64,000 nucleotides of DNA from NCBI GenBank assembly GCA_963691705.1, contig OY829544.1, positions 40,631,917-40,695,916 on the forward strand, given 5' to 3'. This DNA comes from Viola odorata (taxonomy: Eukaryota; Streptophyta; Magnoliopsida; Malpighiales; Violaceae). The position numbers were made by a program, and so were the translations under genes. Positions 54,716 through 64,000 of the stretch are shown one piece after another. Under the pieces are notes generated by a model. It worked only from the letters and a program-made list of their open reading frames with translations. It was not told the origin of the DNA and ran no database searches. Positions within the stretch are counted from its first letter, which is position 1. Every line of letters begins with the position of its first letter.

Positions 54716-55923
54716 TTTCCAATTCATTATTCAGGAAACCACTATCATAGTGTGGTTGGGCTTGTGGTTGTGGCATTTTGGGCTTTTATTGTATTCTGAC
54801 CCAATTGAATGAGATCGAATAGGTTTGAATTATGAGTATAGTTGTGATAAAATTTATTAGGAATCAAGGTCATACCTGGCTAGAGTTTAAACTCGTGGAC
54901 ATTCTATATAATCACCCAATATTGGATGGTCTAACAAAATCCATTATTTTTAATTTTTATTGATAAAAAACAATACAAAGCTGGAAGTTTGAAGTTGTGG
55001 GCGCGCCTTTGTTAGCGCTTTTCTTAGTGCTTTTCTGTTCTCCAGATTTTGACTGTTCACTGACACCCACACAAGGAAATCCAGTACTCTTTCTGGTAGA
55101 ATATTAGCCTCTAGTTCGAACGAGATCGAGCTTTAAAAAAATAGTTAACTCAATTTGATATTTTTTGTATATTTTCTACAATTAAATTTGAGATTTAAAT
55201 TAAGAGTAGATAATGATACTATCGGCCACAAGTCCATTTGATATTGGAGCATTCAAAATTTTACACTTACTTTAATAACTTATTATTCTAATTCATGATG
55301 AGGTAAGTCACGCAATTTTTTTATAGTTTACAAAATATTACACCTAATTTTTTATAATTTAAATGTATATAATATAAACGTTATAGTTTTTTTAAGATTG
55401 TAATTTTAACCTTTTGCAAAATACTATATTACACCTCTTTACAAGTAATTTTTTGAAATACTTAAAACAATTCAAAATAAATAGTAAAAGATTGCAAAAA
55501 AGTATATGATATTTGTAGCTAATATGCTAAAACCTAATACAATGAGAAAAAATATTTACAATTTTTTTTAATTTATTCCTTTATAAATATTTTTTAAAAA
55601 AAATTGATATTTTTTTCATTATTTCAGTGGAGTGAACTCTCCTATATTTGTTATAGTTTTTTTCAAATTTGTATATTATTTTTTGAATTTTTTAACCATT
55701 AGAAAGATTAGGTTGTAATTTTTAAAAATTTATAAAATTTACCTTGCAAATTTTTAGATTATAAAAAATTAAGCGAAATATTTTATAAAATATAGGTTTA
55801 AAAAAAAATGTAATTTACCTTTTATAATGCGCTAGCTCCTTTCGTGCGAACCTTATTTATTTGTTCCGTGATGGGTAAGTGTTAGATTAGCTGCTTATGT
55901 ATAAAAAAAATACTGAATGACAT
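54716..55923. other. AT-rich intergenic stretch
   Basis: No gene or clear repeat was recognised. Confidence 0.3.
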
Positions 55924-55924
55924 T

Positions 55925-56388
55925 AGGGATTCGTACATTTGTATTTTTAAAGCACGAAGATACTTGCGTTTTATATTGGATCCCTGAAATTCCTGTGTTT
56001 GTAAACTTGGATCTTAGAGATCCCTCTGTTTATAAAATTGATTTTTTCCATTTTTTAAAAATTATAAAAAAAAATATTTTTTTGGATTATTATCCCAAAT
56101 ATACTTGCCTTTGTATTTGTTGCAAATATATTATTATCATTTATCACTATGTAAAGAGTCGTACCAATTATATACTGACGGAGCAACGTGGAGGCCATTT
56201 GGTGTCAATATCAGCAACGACACGTGGATTTTTTTTATTAAATGTTATGCTATGTGAGATAATAATATGAAAAAATAGTTTTTTTAATTTCTAGAAAATA
56301 GAAAACTCAATTTTGTAGCACAATGCAAGGACCCTAATATGAAATACAGAGATCTTTATGTTCCGAAAGTACAAACGTATGGACCTTG
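55925..56388 (+). mobile_element. Candidate Mutator-like MITE, about 465 bp
   Basis: The left 60 bp and the reverse complement of the right 60 bp align at roughly 70% with one gap (shared TTTGTA-TTT, AAGAT and ATATT-GG-TCC blocks). Flanking ATGACATTA and AGGTCATTA could be a decayed 9-bp TSD (7 of 9). Non-coding. Confidence 0.5.
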
Positions 56389-58507
56389 AGGTCATTAAGA
56401 AAAAATAAAAAAAAGTGTTAGATTAGCCGAGTAGCTAGGTTTTCGGGCTTTCATATAATGGGCCAGTTTCCAATACCGGAAACAGGTTATTGCGTGGGAT
56501 GAGTGGTACCAGCCCAACGAAGCATGGAAATAGCATAATATTGAAACCGCACCACTACACTTGTGTGGGTAGAGTGGAAAATAAAATATAAAAAAATCAT
56601 TTAATTAAATATTAATATTGGCCCTTTATCATTTTTTAATTAAAATTTCAGATTTGATCAAGAGGAGTGAAAAAACCTGAGAGATAAAAGAGTTATCTTT
56701 TCTCAGGAACGAAATTCATCTCTCGTTAAATGATGAAGTAGTTGCAAATTTTGTTGAATCAATGAGTAGGATGGCGTTTGAAAAATATTGGTTTTGTGCA
56801 TACTAGCTAGGTCGCTGACAAAACATTTTCTTTTGTTTCCGTAGCAGTGGACACAACTTTGATGAGCCCACATTCTGGTCCAAAAACAAATGATGAGCCC
56901 ACCCACTTACAGCTTTTTCCCACTTCAAGAGAAATGCACAACCGGCAGGTGTTCGATTTTGATGTTTTCGATCAGCTAATGATTAAGGAAGTTGCAAGAA
57001 ATTTAACAAATCTTGCTAATTAGTAATTAGGGCTTTAAATAAAAGTTTACTGGGACAGAAGTTTGGAATGTTACATTCCAAAGAAGATGCTTGTTTGTTT
57101 GTCATTTTACCACCAAGACAATCTGTAAAAATCATGAAATGTTGATTATTTCACAGTAAAATTAAATATTTTTTATCGGATCCATAACTAAATTTCAAGT
57201 CTGATCATTTAATATTTGTCAATGAAAATTGTGAAGCAAATCTGTAATTTGCAGTATTGCATTTTTTGTTGGGCTGTGATTTGTGAAAATTTTGAGTTAT
57301 TTATTACTCACTGCGCAGATCTATAAATCGTTCCTCTCTACCATTCAATTTGCACGAGGCGGCATTAATTAGCGGACCATCTTCCAACATAATTCAATGA
57401 CTTCTTGCTCAACACATCTGCCCATTCATAATTGTTTTGATTTTTCTCGAGTTCTCTAATCAAGATTTTAACTTCGAGTAGATTTATTTAAAAAAAAACA
57501 ATCACAAATATAAAAATTCAAAATCAAAACATAATTTTTGCTTACTTTACAAAAAAAGGATTTAGCTTCTCAGAGGGATCTAAATCATGATTAAGAATTC
57601 AAATAATTAAATTTTTTTATTTATTTTACTACGTGATTAACGATAAATTTACAAACTACCATTAATTTCTATTTTAATTTAATTTAATTTTTTTTTATCG
57701 TTCAAACATCATCTTAGATCATGATATACCCAAATTTTTTCCCAAATAAAACCAGCTAAATCGTTCACTCCGGTGAAAAGCATGCTTACATCTCTACCAT
57801 AAGAAGAAGAACAAAACGCAACAACAATATAATTACAAAAACAAGAATACATTTTTGAAGGCGCCATCGCTCGTTTCTGGGGTGTAAGCATGCGCTTTCA
57901 GCCCGGAGAACGATTTGGCTTATTCAAGAAGGAGGAATTAATTAAGTTAAAATATAAATTAACGGTGGTTTATAAGTCTACCGTTAGCCATGTCAGTAAA
58001 AAAAAAAAAATTAATTATTTGGACTCTTAATATGAGTCATCCAATAAATCCCTCTAACATGACCGATCATGTTAATTTTTTTTTAAAAAAGCCAAATCCT
58101 ATAAAAAGTTGGGTATTTAGTAACGCACCAATTAATAAATCAATGCCATTAATGATGAATAGTAGTAGTACTTTCTGTTTAAGGCAAGCAAAGCAGCAAA
58201 TAAAGTAAAGTGATTAGTACTTGTAATTAACAAACTTAAACTTAAGTCAATGTCACTCCACCGACTATACTAATCATACTTCCATGAAGTGATTAGTAAC
58301 AAACTTAAACTTAAAAGGAACAACAGATTCATTTCAGAACAAGCATAAAAGTGTTAACTACTTTTTTTATTTTATTTCTTATACCCAAAAAAGAAAACTG
58401 TTCGAAGTATGAACAGATGATGAAAAGCATCAACAAATCTAAAAGACAATTTAGCAATCAAAAGCACCAACAAATCTTGCAATTTTCACCAATTAGCATC
58501 ATGATCA
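56389..58507. other. AT-rich intergenic stretch
   Basis: No coding or repeat signature recognised. A short direct repeat (GTGATTAGTA... CAAACTTAAACTTAA) recurs near 58210 and 58287. The GRX-like gene's 3' UTR should lie at the right edge. Confidence 0.35.
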
Positions 58508-59701
58508 TCAGCAGCAACAAACAGAGCATCGGATTAGACCATTTTCATTGCAATTCAGGCATCTTCTCAGCTGCTCATCTTCTTCATCAAACACTTTCCT
58601 ACTCCCACTACAATTCGTACATGGCACAAATCTTGCATCTCCACAACTCTCGCATACCAATCTAGGATCTCTAATAGGAAACCCTTCTAAAACCCTACCC
58701 AATTCACCATTCTCATTCAGCAACCTAATGTCATCCACCCCACCAACATGCTCCCCTCTGATAAAAACCTGAGGCAAGCTCAATGCTTTACCTTTAAGCA
58801 GAGTTTGCAACTCTTTCCTGTATGATGAATCCATTGAAATGTCCCTTTCATCCACCGGAACCCGAAAACCTCGAAAAATCATCCTAACTGCACAGCAATC
58901 CTCATAAGTCTTCCTTATCCCTCTCAAACTGGTAAAGTAGAGAACAATTTTATCATCTTTATCATGCAAAAAGATGCTTTTTTTAGCTGGGAAAGAAGCA
59001 CTCAAAATGGGGCTGGAATCAACTGATCTCACATTTCTACTTCTGGATTCTTTGCTATAACCCAGTTGCCTTGATGACAAAGCGCGTCTATAACTAGAAA
59101 CAACATCGGGATCCATGTCGGACAGAAAAGATTCTTCAGATAAAAGCCTCCACAATGGTTTAGAGGATGAAACTGGTTTTTCTTGTTTTTCATCAGATTT
59201 CACTAAATCGAACGAATCCTGCTGTTTTTTAACATTCCAATCAGAACCCAGATGCTGAAACGGGATGGGTTTTGTGACAAACTCAAAAGAATCACAAGAA
59301 AGCGACGATCTTGGCTTCAGGTCGATATCATCATCCAGACCGTCCATGAGCTCCCAAGTGTTGATGACAGAGTCAGGAGACAGAGACTCACCTGGGTTGT
59401 CCTCTGCCGCCAGCGTGGCTTGCTGCTTCTTGATGGAATGACGCGGTGACTGGTCAATGAGGAGGAGGGAGCCATAGGTGGTGGAGGTGAGAGAGACGAG
59501 ATGGTGAGAATCACCTTTTCTTGAAGGAGGATGATGGACGAGTGGGGTATGCAGAGAAAGCGCTTTAGGAAGTGCAGGGGAAGAGTATTGTGAAGGAAAC
59601 AAGGGGTTATCTAAACAACAAGGAGAGGCATTAGGTGGGTTTTCTTCAAGGTAGCTGCTTTTGGTGATGAAGGTATTGCGTCTTGAAGCAGAACAACCCA
59701 T
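58508..59701 (-). CDS. Glutaredoxin-like protein with C-terminal Cys-rich zinc motif
   Basis: An intact single-exon ORF. I start at the Met at 59701 (MGCSASRR) rather than four residues upstream, because MGCxxS is a classic N-myristoylation and palmitoylation start that would place the protein at membranes. The middle is a Ser/Asp-rich low-complexity region. A glutaredoxin fold spans about 250-350: DKIVLYFTSLRG, then LPQVFIRGEHVGGVDDI. The usual CPYC-type active site is replaced by SLRGI, so ordinary thiol catalysis is unlikely. The last 50 residues hold CxxC pairs (CESCGDARFVPCTNCSG, RRCLNCNENGLIRCSVC), a DnaJ-like zinc-binding pattern. It belongs to the plant At5g39865/At3g28850 type, of unclear biochemical role. 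No break seen. Confidence 0.9.
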   Translation of the reverse strand: MGCSASRRNTFITKSSYLEENPPNASPCCLDNPLFPSQYSSPALPKALSLHTPLVHHPPSRKGDSHHLVSLTSTTYGSLLLIDQSPRHSIKKQQATLAAEDNPGESLSPDSVINTWELMDGLDDDIDLKPRSSLSCDSFEFVTKPIPFQHLGSDWNVKKQQDSFDLVKSDEKQEKPVSSSKPLWRLLSEESFLSDMDPDVVSSYRRALSSRQLGYSKESRSRNVRSVDSSPILSASFPAKKSIFLHDKDDKIVLYFTSLRGIRKTYEDCCAVRMIFRGFRVPVDERDISMDSSYRKELQTLLKGKALSLPQVFIRGEHVGGVDDIRLLNENGELGRVLEGFPIRDPRLVCESCGDARFVPCTNCSGSRKVFDEEDEQLRRCLNCNENGLIRCSVCCC

Positions 59702-60600
59702 GAATGAATTCAACTTCCTGGCTAGAACTTGCTTGATAAAATGGCTGTATGAGGATTTGAAGAGAGAATGAATGGAGATGGTGGTAATAGTAAAGAAGGA
59801 GAAGAAGTGGGTTTTGGTAAGTAATTAAGCAGACTGAAATAATAATGGAATTATGGAGCTGGTGAGGGAGAGCTGTCAAGGGGAGTTGGGGATGGAAGGA
59901 GGGGAAGATGATGGGAATTAATGTGCTGCTCCTTTTAGCATTTTTTAGTGTTCTTTGATTGAACTAATTAGAAAATGACAGTTTTGAGTTGTTCCAAAAC
60001 GGAGGTCGTTTTGGGCTTATCAGGACACCGTAATTTGAACATCATGATAAGGTTTTGTTTTGAGGTGGTCTTTCTGAACAGTGAACATGGCCAACTTTAA
60101 GCTGCCTTTTTGTCCTTTTTTTTTAAAAAAAATTTTATATATATTTTATATTATTTTGTGTGTTTAAATTTTGGGTTTCCCTCAAAATGAAATAAACTAT
60201 TCGATTTTATTTTATGTATGGAATATGAAGAAATTACTTACCAATTACGTTTAATTTTTTCCTAAATCGATTAAACGCAAATAAAATTAGTTAAAAATTA
60301 TAGAACTCTCCAAATATTTGTGGAGTATTAAGATACAATAGCCATATTGTTTTCTGAAAAATAATAATATTTTCTAAATTTCCTAATTTTTTACTAGAAA
60401 CTAGATTTAAGTAGAATTGTGAAAGCTTAACTAAAAAAACAAAATCTTACCCTCTATATTTAGACTGTTAGAAGCATTTTTTGTCATTTAATTTTAATAT
60501 GTGGTGACAAAATAGACCCTTTATTATGTTTGTGGGAAAAATCCTGTCCCTTACACCTACACAGACTACACTCGACCTAACAAAATAAATAATTCAAACT
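59702..60600. other. Intergenic: GRX-like promoter side and AT-rich DNA
   Basis: C/T-rich on the gene strand close to 59702 (5' UTR), then AT-rich. No repeat was assigned. Confidence 0.4.
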
Positions 60601-60623
60601 TCAAACTTAAGAGATCTGGATAA

Positions 60624-60740
60624 AGCCCAATGTAGAAAAAGCCCAACACTTTTGGATCCACTTTGTAAACGGAAGCCCAAAAAAGCCCAAAAAGCCCTAG
60701 GGTATTTTGTTACCTATTAGGCTCCCTCCCTTTTATAACC
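60624..60740 (+). promoter_or_regulatory. RPL13 promoter: four site II (TGGGCT) boxes and TATA
   Basis: AGCCCA, the complement of TGGGCT, occurs at 60624, 60640, 60674 and 60684. Such site II repeats are typical of plant ribosomal-protein and proliferation genes and bind TCP-type factors. TTTTATAA at about 60732 is a likely TATA box. A C/T-rich leader (CTCTCTCTCTCTGCTC) and a 5' UTR intron follow. Confidence 0.7.
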
Positions 60741-61262
60741 AAAAACCTAAGAAGTAAACCTAATCGCAGACTTCCATTGTTTCACAGCTAGGCCGTCTGC
60801 TAACAGGTTACTCTCTCTCTCTGCTCTTTACTTCTCGTTCCTTTCATTTCTATGAAATAGATGCGTTAACAAGATGATCATACTTCTGAATTTAACCATG
60901 TTATGATGGTAAACTCTATTGGTATTTTGGTATTAGCATGTTATATAAGTTGCCAGAGCAATAGGTAGACACTGCCTTTTGTAGTTTAGACCAAGCAATT
61001 CAATTATCAGGTTTGATTTCATGAATTGGGTGTGTAACCAATTAATGTAAATGTTGCTAGACTTGTGGGTTTAGGAAGTGTTTTGTGTTCTTGAAAGAAT
61101 ATTTCGTTTGTGATTGCGACTAGATTTTGTTGTAAAAGAACAGACATTAACGAAATCAAGTTGCTGATACATCAGCTGCTTTGTTTTATTTGATTCTGGA
61201 TTTTTTGGCTTGTACAATAACCTGGTTTATTCATGAAGTTTGTGGTTGATTTCAGGTGAGAC

Positions 61263-62541
61263 ATGGTTAAGCATAACAATGTCATTCCTAACGGGCACTT
61301 CAAGAAGGATTGGCAGAACCGTGTGAAAACCTGGTTCAACCAGCCAGCTCGCAAACTAAGGAGGCGAAATGGTGAGCAGCAGCTCTAAATTTTTGTTTTC
61401 TTACTCTCCCACATTTGATGTAGTTGAAGGTTCTTATGTGGGCAATCTTAACTAATTTATGATTTATGAAACTGCCAGCTCGACAGGCGAAAGCTGTGAA
61501 AATCTTTCCTCGTCCCACTTCTGGGCCTCTTCGTCCCATTGTCCACGGGCAGACTTTGAAATATAACATGAAAGTGAGAGCTGGCAGGGGATTTTCTCTT
61601 GAAGAACTCAAGGTTTGTTGGTTGAACTCAAGTTTCTTACATCCATGCTAATAGACATTGTTGTGATTACTGCATCCATAGTCTATAGCAGCATATTCTC
61701 ATGATAGAGATTGTTAATATTAGATATTGCATTTCCTTCCTTGTATATTTGACATGTCTAATGCTCTTTTCCTCAATGTTTTCCTACCTGTAATAGAGCC
61801 ATTAAATATCAATGTATCTTTATCCTAACCTGATATTAGTTCAAATAGTTTGAGATGATTTTGTTGACTTGCTTGGGATTGGGGGCAGTACACGTAGATT
61901 AATATCAATTTTTGTTTTCTGCTACCTTGAATATTGTTGCTTCGAGAGATTTGGCACGATTTCTCTTTCTATCAAGTCTTTTGACACTCTTTTACTTGTA
62001 TGATATATTTGTTGGTATGCGGTCACTGTCTATTTCTTATGATGAATTAAATCCATTATTTTTTTATGTACCAGGCTGCAGGTATTCCAAAGAAATTTGC
62101 TCCAACAGTAGGTATTGCTGTTGATTATAGGCGCAGGAATCGTTCTTTGGAGGGTCTCCAGGCAAATGTCCAGAGGCTGAAGACATACAAGGCCAAATTA
62201 GCTGTCTTCCCAAGACGTGCTCGCAAGTTCAAGGTACTGTAAATGGCTTAGAATGGTTGATTATATAGTAAATTACATACTCGTGAGGTAGTGGCTGAGC
62301 TTTCATGTATTCTGCACAGGCTGGTGATTCTACTCCTGAGGAGCTTGCAACTGCAACCCAATTGCAAGGACCATACTTGCCTATTGTCCAGGAGAAGTCA
62401 TCCATGGAACTTGTGAAGGTCACTGAGGAGATGAAGTCTCTTCGAGCTTTTGACAAACTTCGCCGGGAACGTACAAACAAGCGCCATGAAGGTGCCAGGA
62501 AGAAGAGGGCAGCAGAGGCCGAGAAGGAAGAGAAAAAGTAG
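61263..62541 (+). CDS. RPL13: 60S ribosomal protein eL13 (RPL13)
   Basis: Exons 61263-61371, 61479-61612, 62075-62233 and 62320-62541 give 207 residues, the normal plant length. It opens [20 protein letters not shown] with the family's basic N terminus; exon 2 has [19 protein letters not shown] and exon 3 [20 protein letters not shown]. The lysine-rich tail ends AEAEKEEKK. eL13 is a structural protein of the cytosolic large subunit. A 5' UTR intron is likely, since a 3' splice signal ends at 61256, just before the ATG. All splice sites are canonical. No defects. Confidence 0.96.
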
Positions 62542-63176
62542 GAAGTCTTGATCTTTGCTATCACTATTTTGACCTGAGATTGAGATTTTTATTTTGCTAT
62601 CACTATTATCTTTGTCGATCTTAAATTTTGTACGTCTGGTACTTTCTCAAGTTCAAAAGATTGAGTATTATCAAATTGTCTGGACGGGCTGATGTTAGAC
62701 ATTTGTTTGTCGTTGCCGCAATTCAGTTTTCAGTTTCACTTTCACAGCATGTTCCTTTTAAAATTTCCTGCTCTAAGAAACGTAGTCCAATTTTGTTAAA
62801 AAAATGGTTGTCTAGAATACTTATAATTTTTATTTATTTATGGGATTGTATTAGTATTTACTTTGAAGAAAATTCAAATTAGTCAATTACAATAATTGTT
62901 CGAGCTCTAATATGATGTGATGTGATGTCCGAAAAAGGATCAAGATAAAAAAATACAATTATTGTTATTTTTGTCGAGCAAAAAGTTAAAAAAATACTAA
63001 AACAAACTTATTATCCTAATTCCTACGGTCCGAGTTTCACTTTCAAGTTTCAATAATGCTTAATTAATTCTTCCCCTCCTTCCCCTCTTGTCGACCAACA
63101 CCAAACATAAACGCGTAGACATAAAATAAAACCCAGTTTCGGTTTCTGATTTTCGATTTCCGATAAAGAACCCAAA
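62542..63176. other. RPL13 3' UTR and FIS1 promoter region
   Basis: About 630 bp with no coding signature. It holds the RPL13 3' end and the FIS1 promoter; no box assigned. Confidence 0.4.
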
Positions 63177-63478
63177 ATGAACCAGTTCCTGGAGTCCGTC
63201 GGTGCATTCTTCAGCGGCGGCGACCAGATCCCCTGGTGCGACCCGGATATCATCACGGTAAACCTAACTGCCTAACTAACTGCCCCGCCACGCTATTACA
63301 TCTGCTCCGTATTCATTCAAGCTTTTGTTATGGTGACAGGGCTGTGAGAGAGAGGTTGCAGATGCTGCTAAAGGCGATTCCGAGGAACTCAAGGCGGAGA
63401 GCCTTATGCGCTTGTCATGGTCTCTTGTTCACTCCCGGCAGCCGGAACACGTCCAGCGTGGAATCGCCATGCTTGAAG
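63177..63478 (+). CDS. FIS1: Mitochondrial fission 1 protein (FIS1), 5' exons only
   Basis: Exon 1 (63177-63257) reads MNQFLESVGAFFSGGDQIPW, then CDPDIIT. Exon 2 (63340-63478) continues GCEREVADAAKGDSEELKAE and SLMRLSWSLVHSRQPEHVQR, and breaks inside the codon after GIAMLE. These are helices 1-3 of the TPR-like cytosolic domain. The rest, including the second TPR-like repeat and C-terminal membrane anchor, lies beyond the window; 63479 to the end is intron with no acceptor recognised. FIS1 is tail-anchored in the mitochondrial and peroxisomal outer membrane and helps dynamin-driven fission. Partial only because the window ends. Confidence 0.92.
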
Positions 63479-64000
63479 GTAGAGTTACTCACAGATTCTT
63501 GAGTTGGATCTTTCATATCTAAATGAATTTTGAGTTTGTTTGGGACGAAGAGCTGATTAATCGAAATCTTTTAGCATCCCATGAAAGATATGAGAATCCT
63601 AGAATTAATTGATCACATTTTGTTTCTCACTAAACGCTCTAAATCCTAATCTAAAGAACTTAGAAGGTACTTTGTTGTTCTTTTCCTGAAAATAACTAGT
63701 TTCTGGAGTAGCTTATCGGTCATTGGCAAAACATTCACTTGTATATGATCATTCTCACCGTGTCCATGTACTGGGATAAACTCATAAACATAAGAGCCTT
63801 GACAGGGTTTGTTTGTTTTTTGTTGTTGTAAAGTTTAGCAAAATAACCGGCTTTCACGTGGAGTAATTTTGATGTTGTGGTTTCTTCAAATTCGAACAAT
63901 GCTGTTATGATAAGAACTGGAGGATGTTACTGATGCGATGCAATTATTTGTGTGAATTAGCCTTTAGTAGAACTTTTGGCTATCTATGTGATATATAGTT

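Noticed and set aside
1..64000. tRNA, rRNA or miRNA genes
   Set aside because: No tRNA A/B-box pair in a foldable cloverleaf, rRNA sequence or recognisable miRNA was seen by eye; a covariance-model scan would be needed to exclude small ones.

Overview
The window looks like nuclear DNA of a flowering plant, probably a eudicot. The genes are intron-rich with GT-AG borders, and several products exist only in plants: a Pol V-type RPB5 subunit, a TPLATE-complex muniscin, a PPR organelle RNA protein and a CC-NB-LRR immune receptor. There are many plant-type transposons. I cannot name the species from sequence alone.

Layout. 1-11.4 kb holds three housekeeping-type genes: a small DLN-motif protein (-), tubulin-folding cofactor B (+) and the 16-exon condensin subunit CAP-D2 (-). 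11.6-20.7 kb is one large PIF/Harbinger element with a Myb/SANT-like gene, a DDE transposase gene and an antisense GRF zinc-finger gene, all carrying premature stops or frameshifts. 23.0-24.9 kb is the intronless TML gene (-). 25.5-38 kb is a repeat landscape: a roughly 120-bp tandem array rich in GTTACGGAAT, broken by a hAT-type MITE; a LINE RNase H fragment; a decayed endogenous caulimovirid, interrupted by a long-TIR element, itself interrupted by a solo LTR; a Pack-MULE-like element; a doubtful small-protein gene; and a short retroposon. 39.2-48.1 kb returns to genes: a PPR protein (+), an NLR with a tandemly duplicated upstream region (+) and NRPE5 (-). 48.4-56.4 kb is gene-free and packed with MITE-like elements, some nested. 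58.5-64 kb carries a glutaredoxin-like gene (-), ribosomal protein eL13 (+) and the first two exons of FIS1 (+), which runs off the right edge.

Gene relationships. CAP-D2, NRPE5, the glutaredoxin-like gene and FIS1 are the same four families that I recall at Arabidopsis At3g57060-57090. The window therefore probably keeps an old gene block expanded by transposons. The other genes are functionally independent: tubulin folding, chromosome condensation, endocytosis, organelle RNA processing, RNA-directed DNA methylation, translation, mitochondrial and peroxisomal fission, and immunity.

Most notable signals: (1) the 9.1-kb Harbinger with matching subterminal 19-mers and an antisense GRF gene; (2) a long-TIR element whose two arms each hold a snRNA-type USE/TATA pair at exactly 23-nt spacing in front of a conserved stem-loop, facing outward; (3) several TSD-defined nested insertions. 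All gene models were made by eye from splice signals and reading frame. No similarity search was run.
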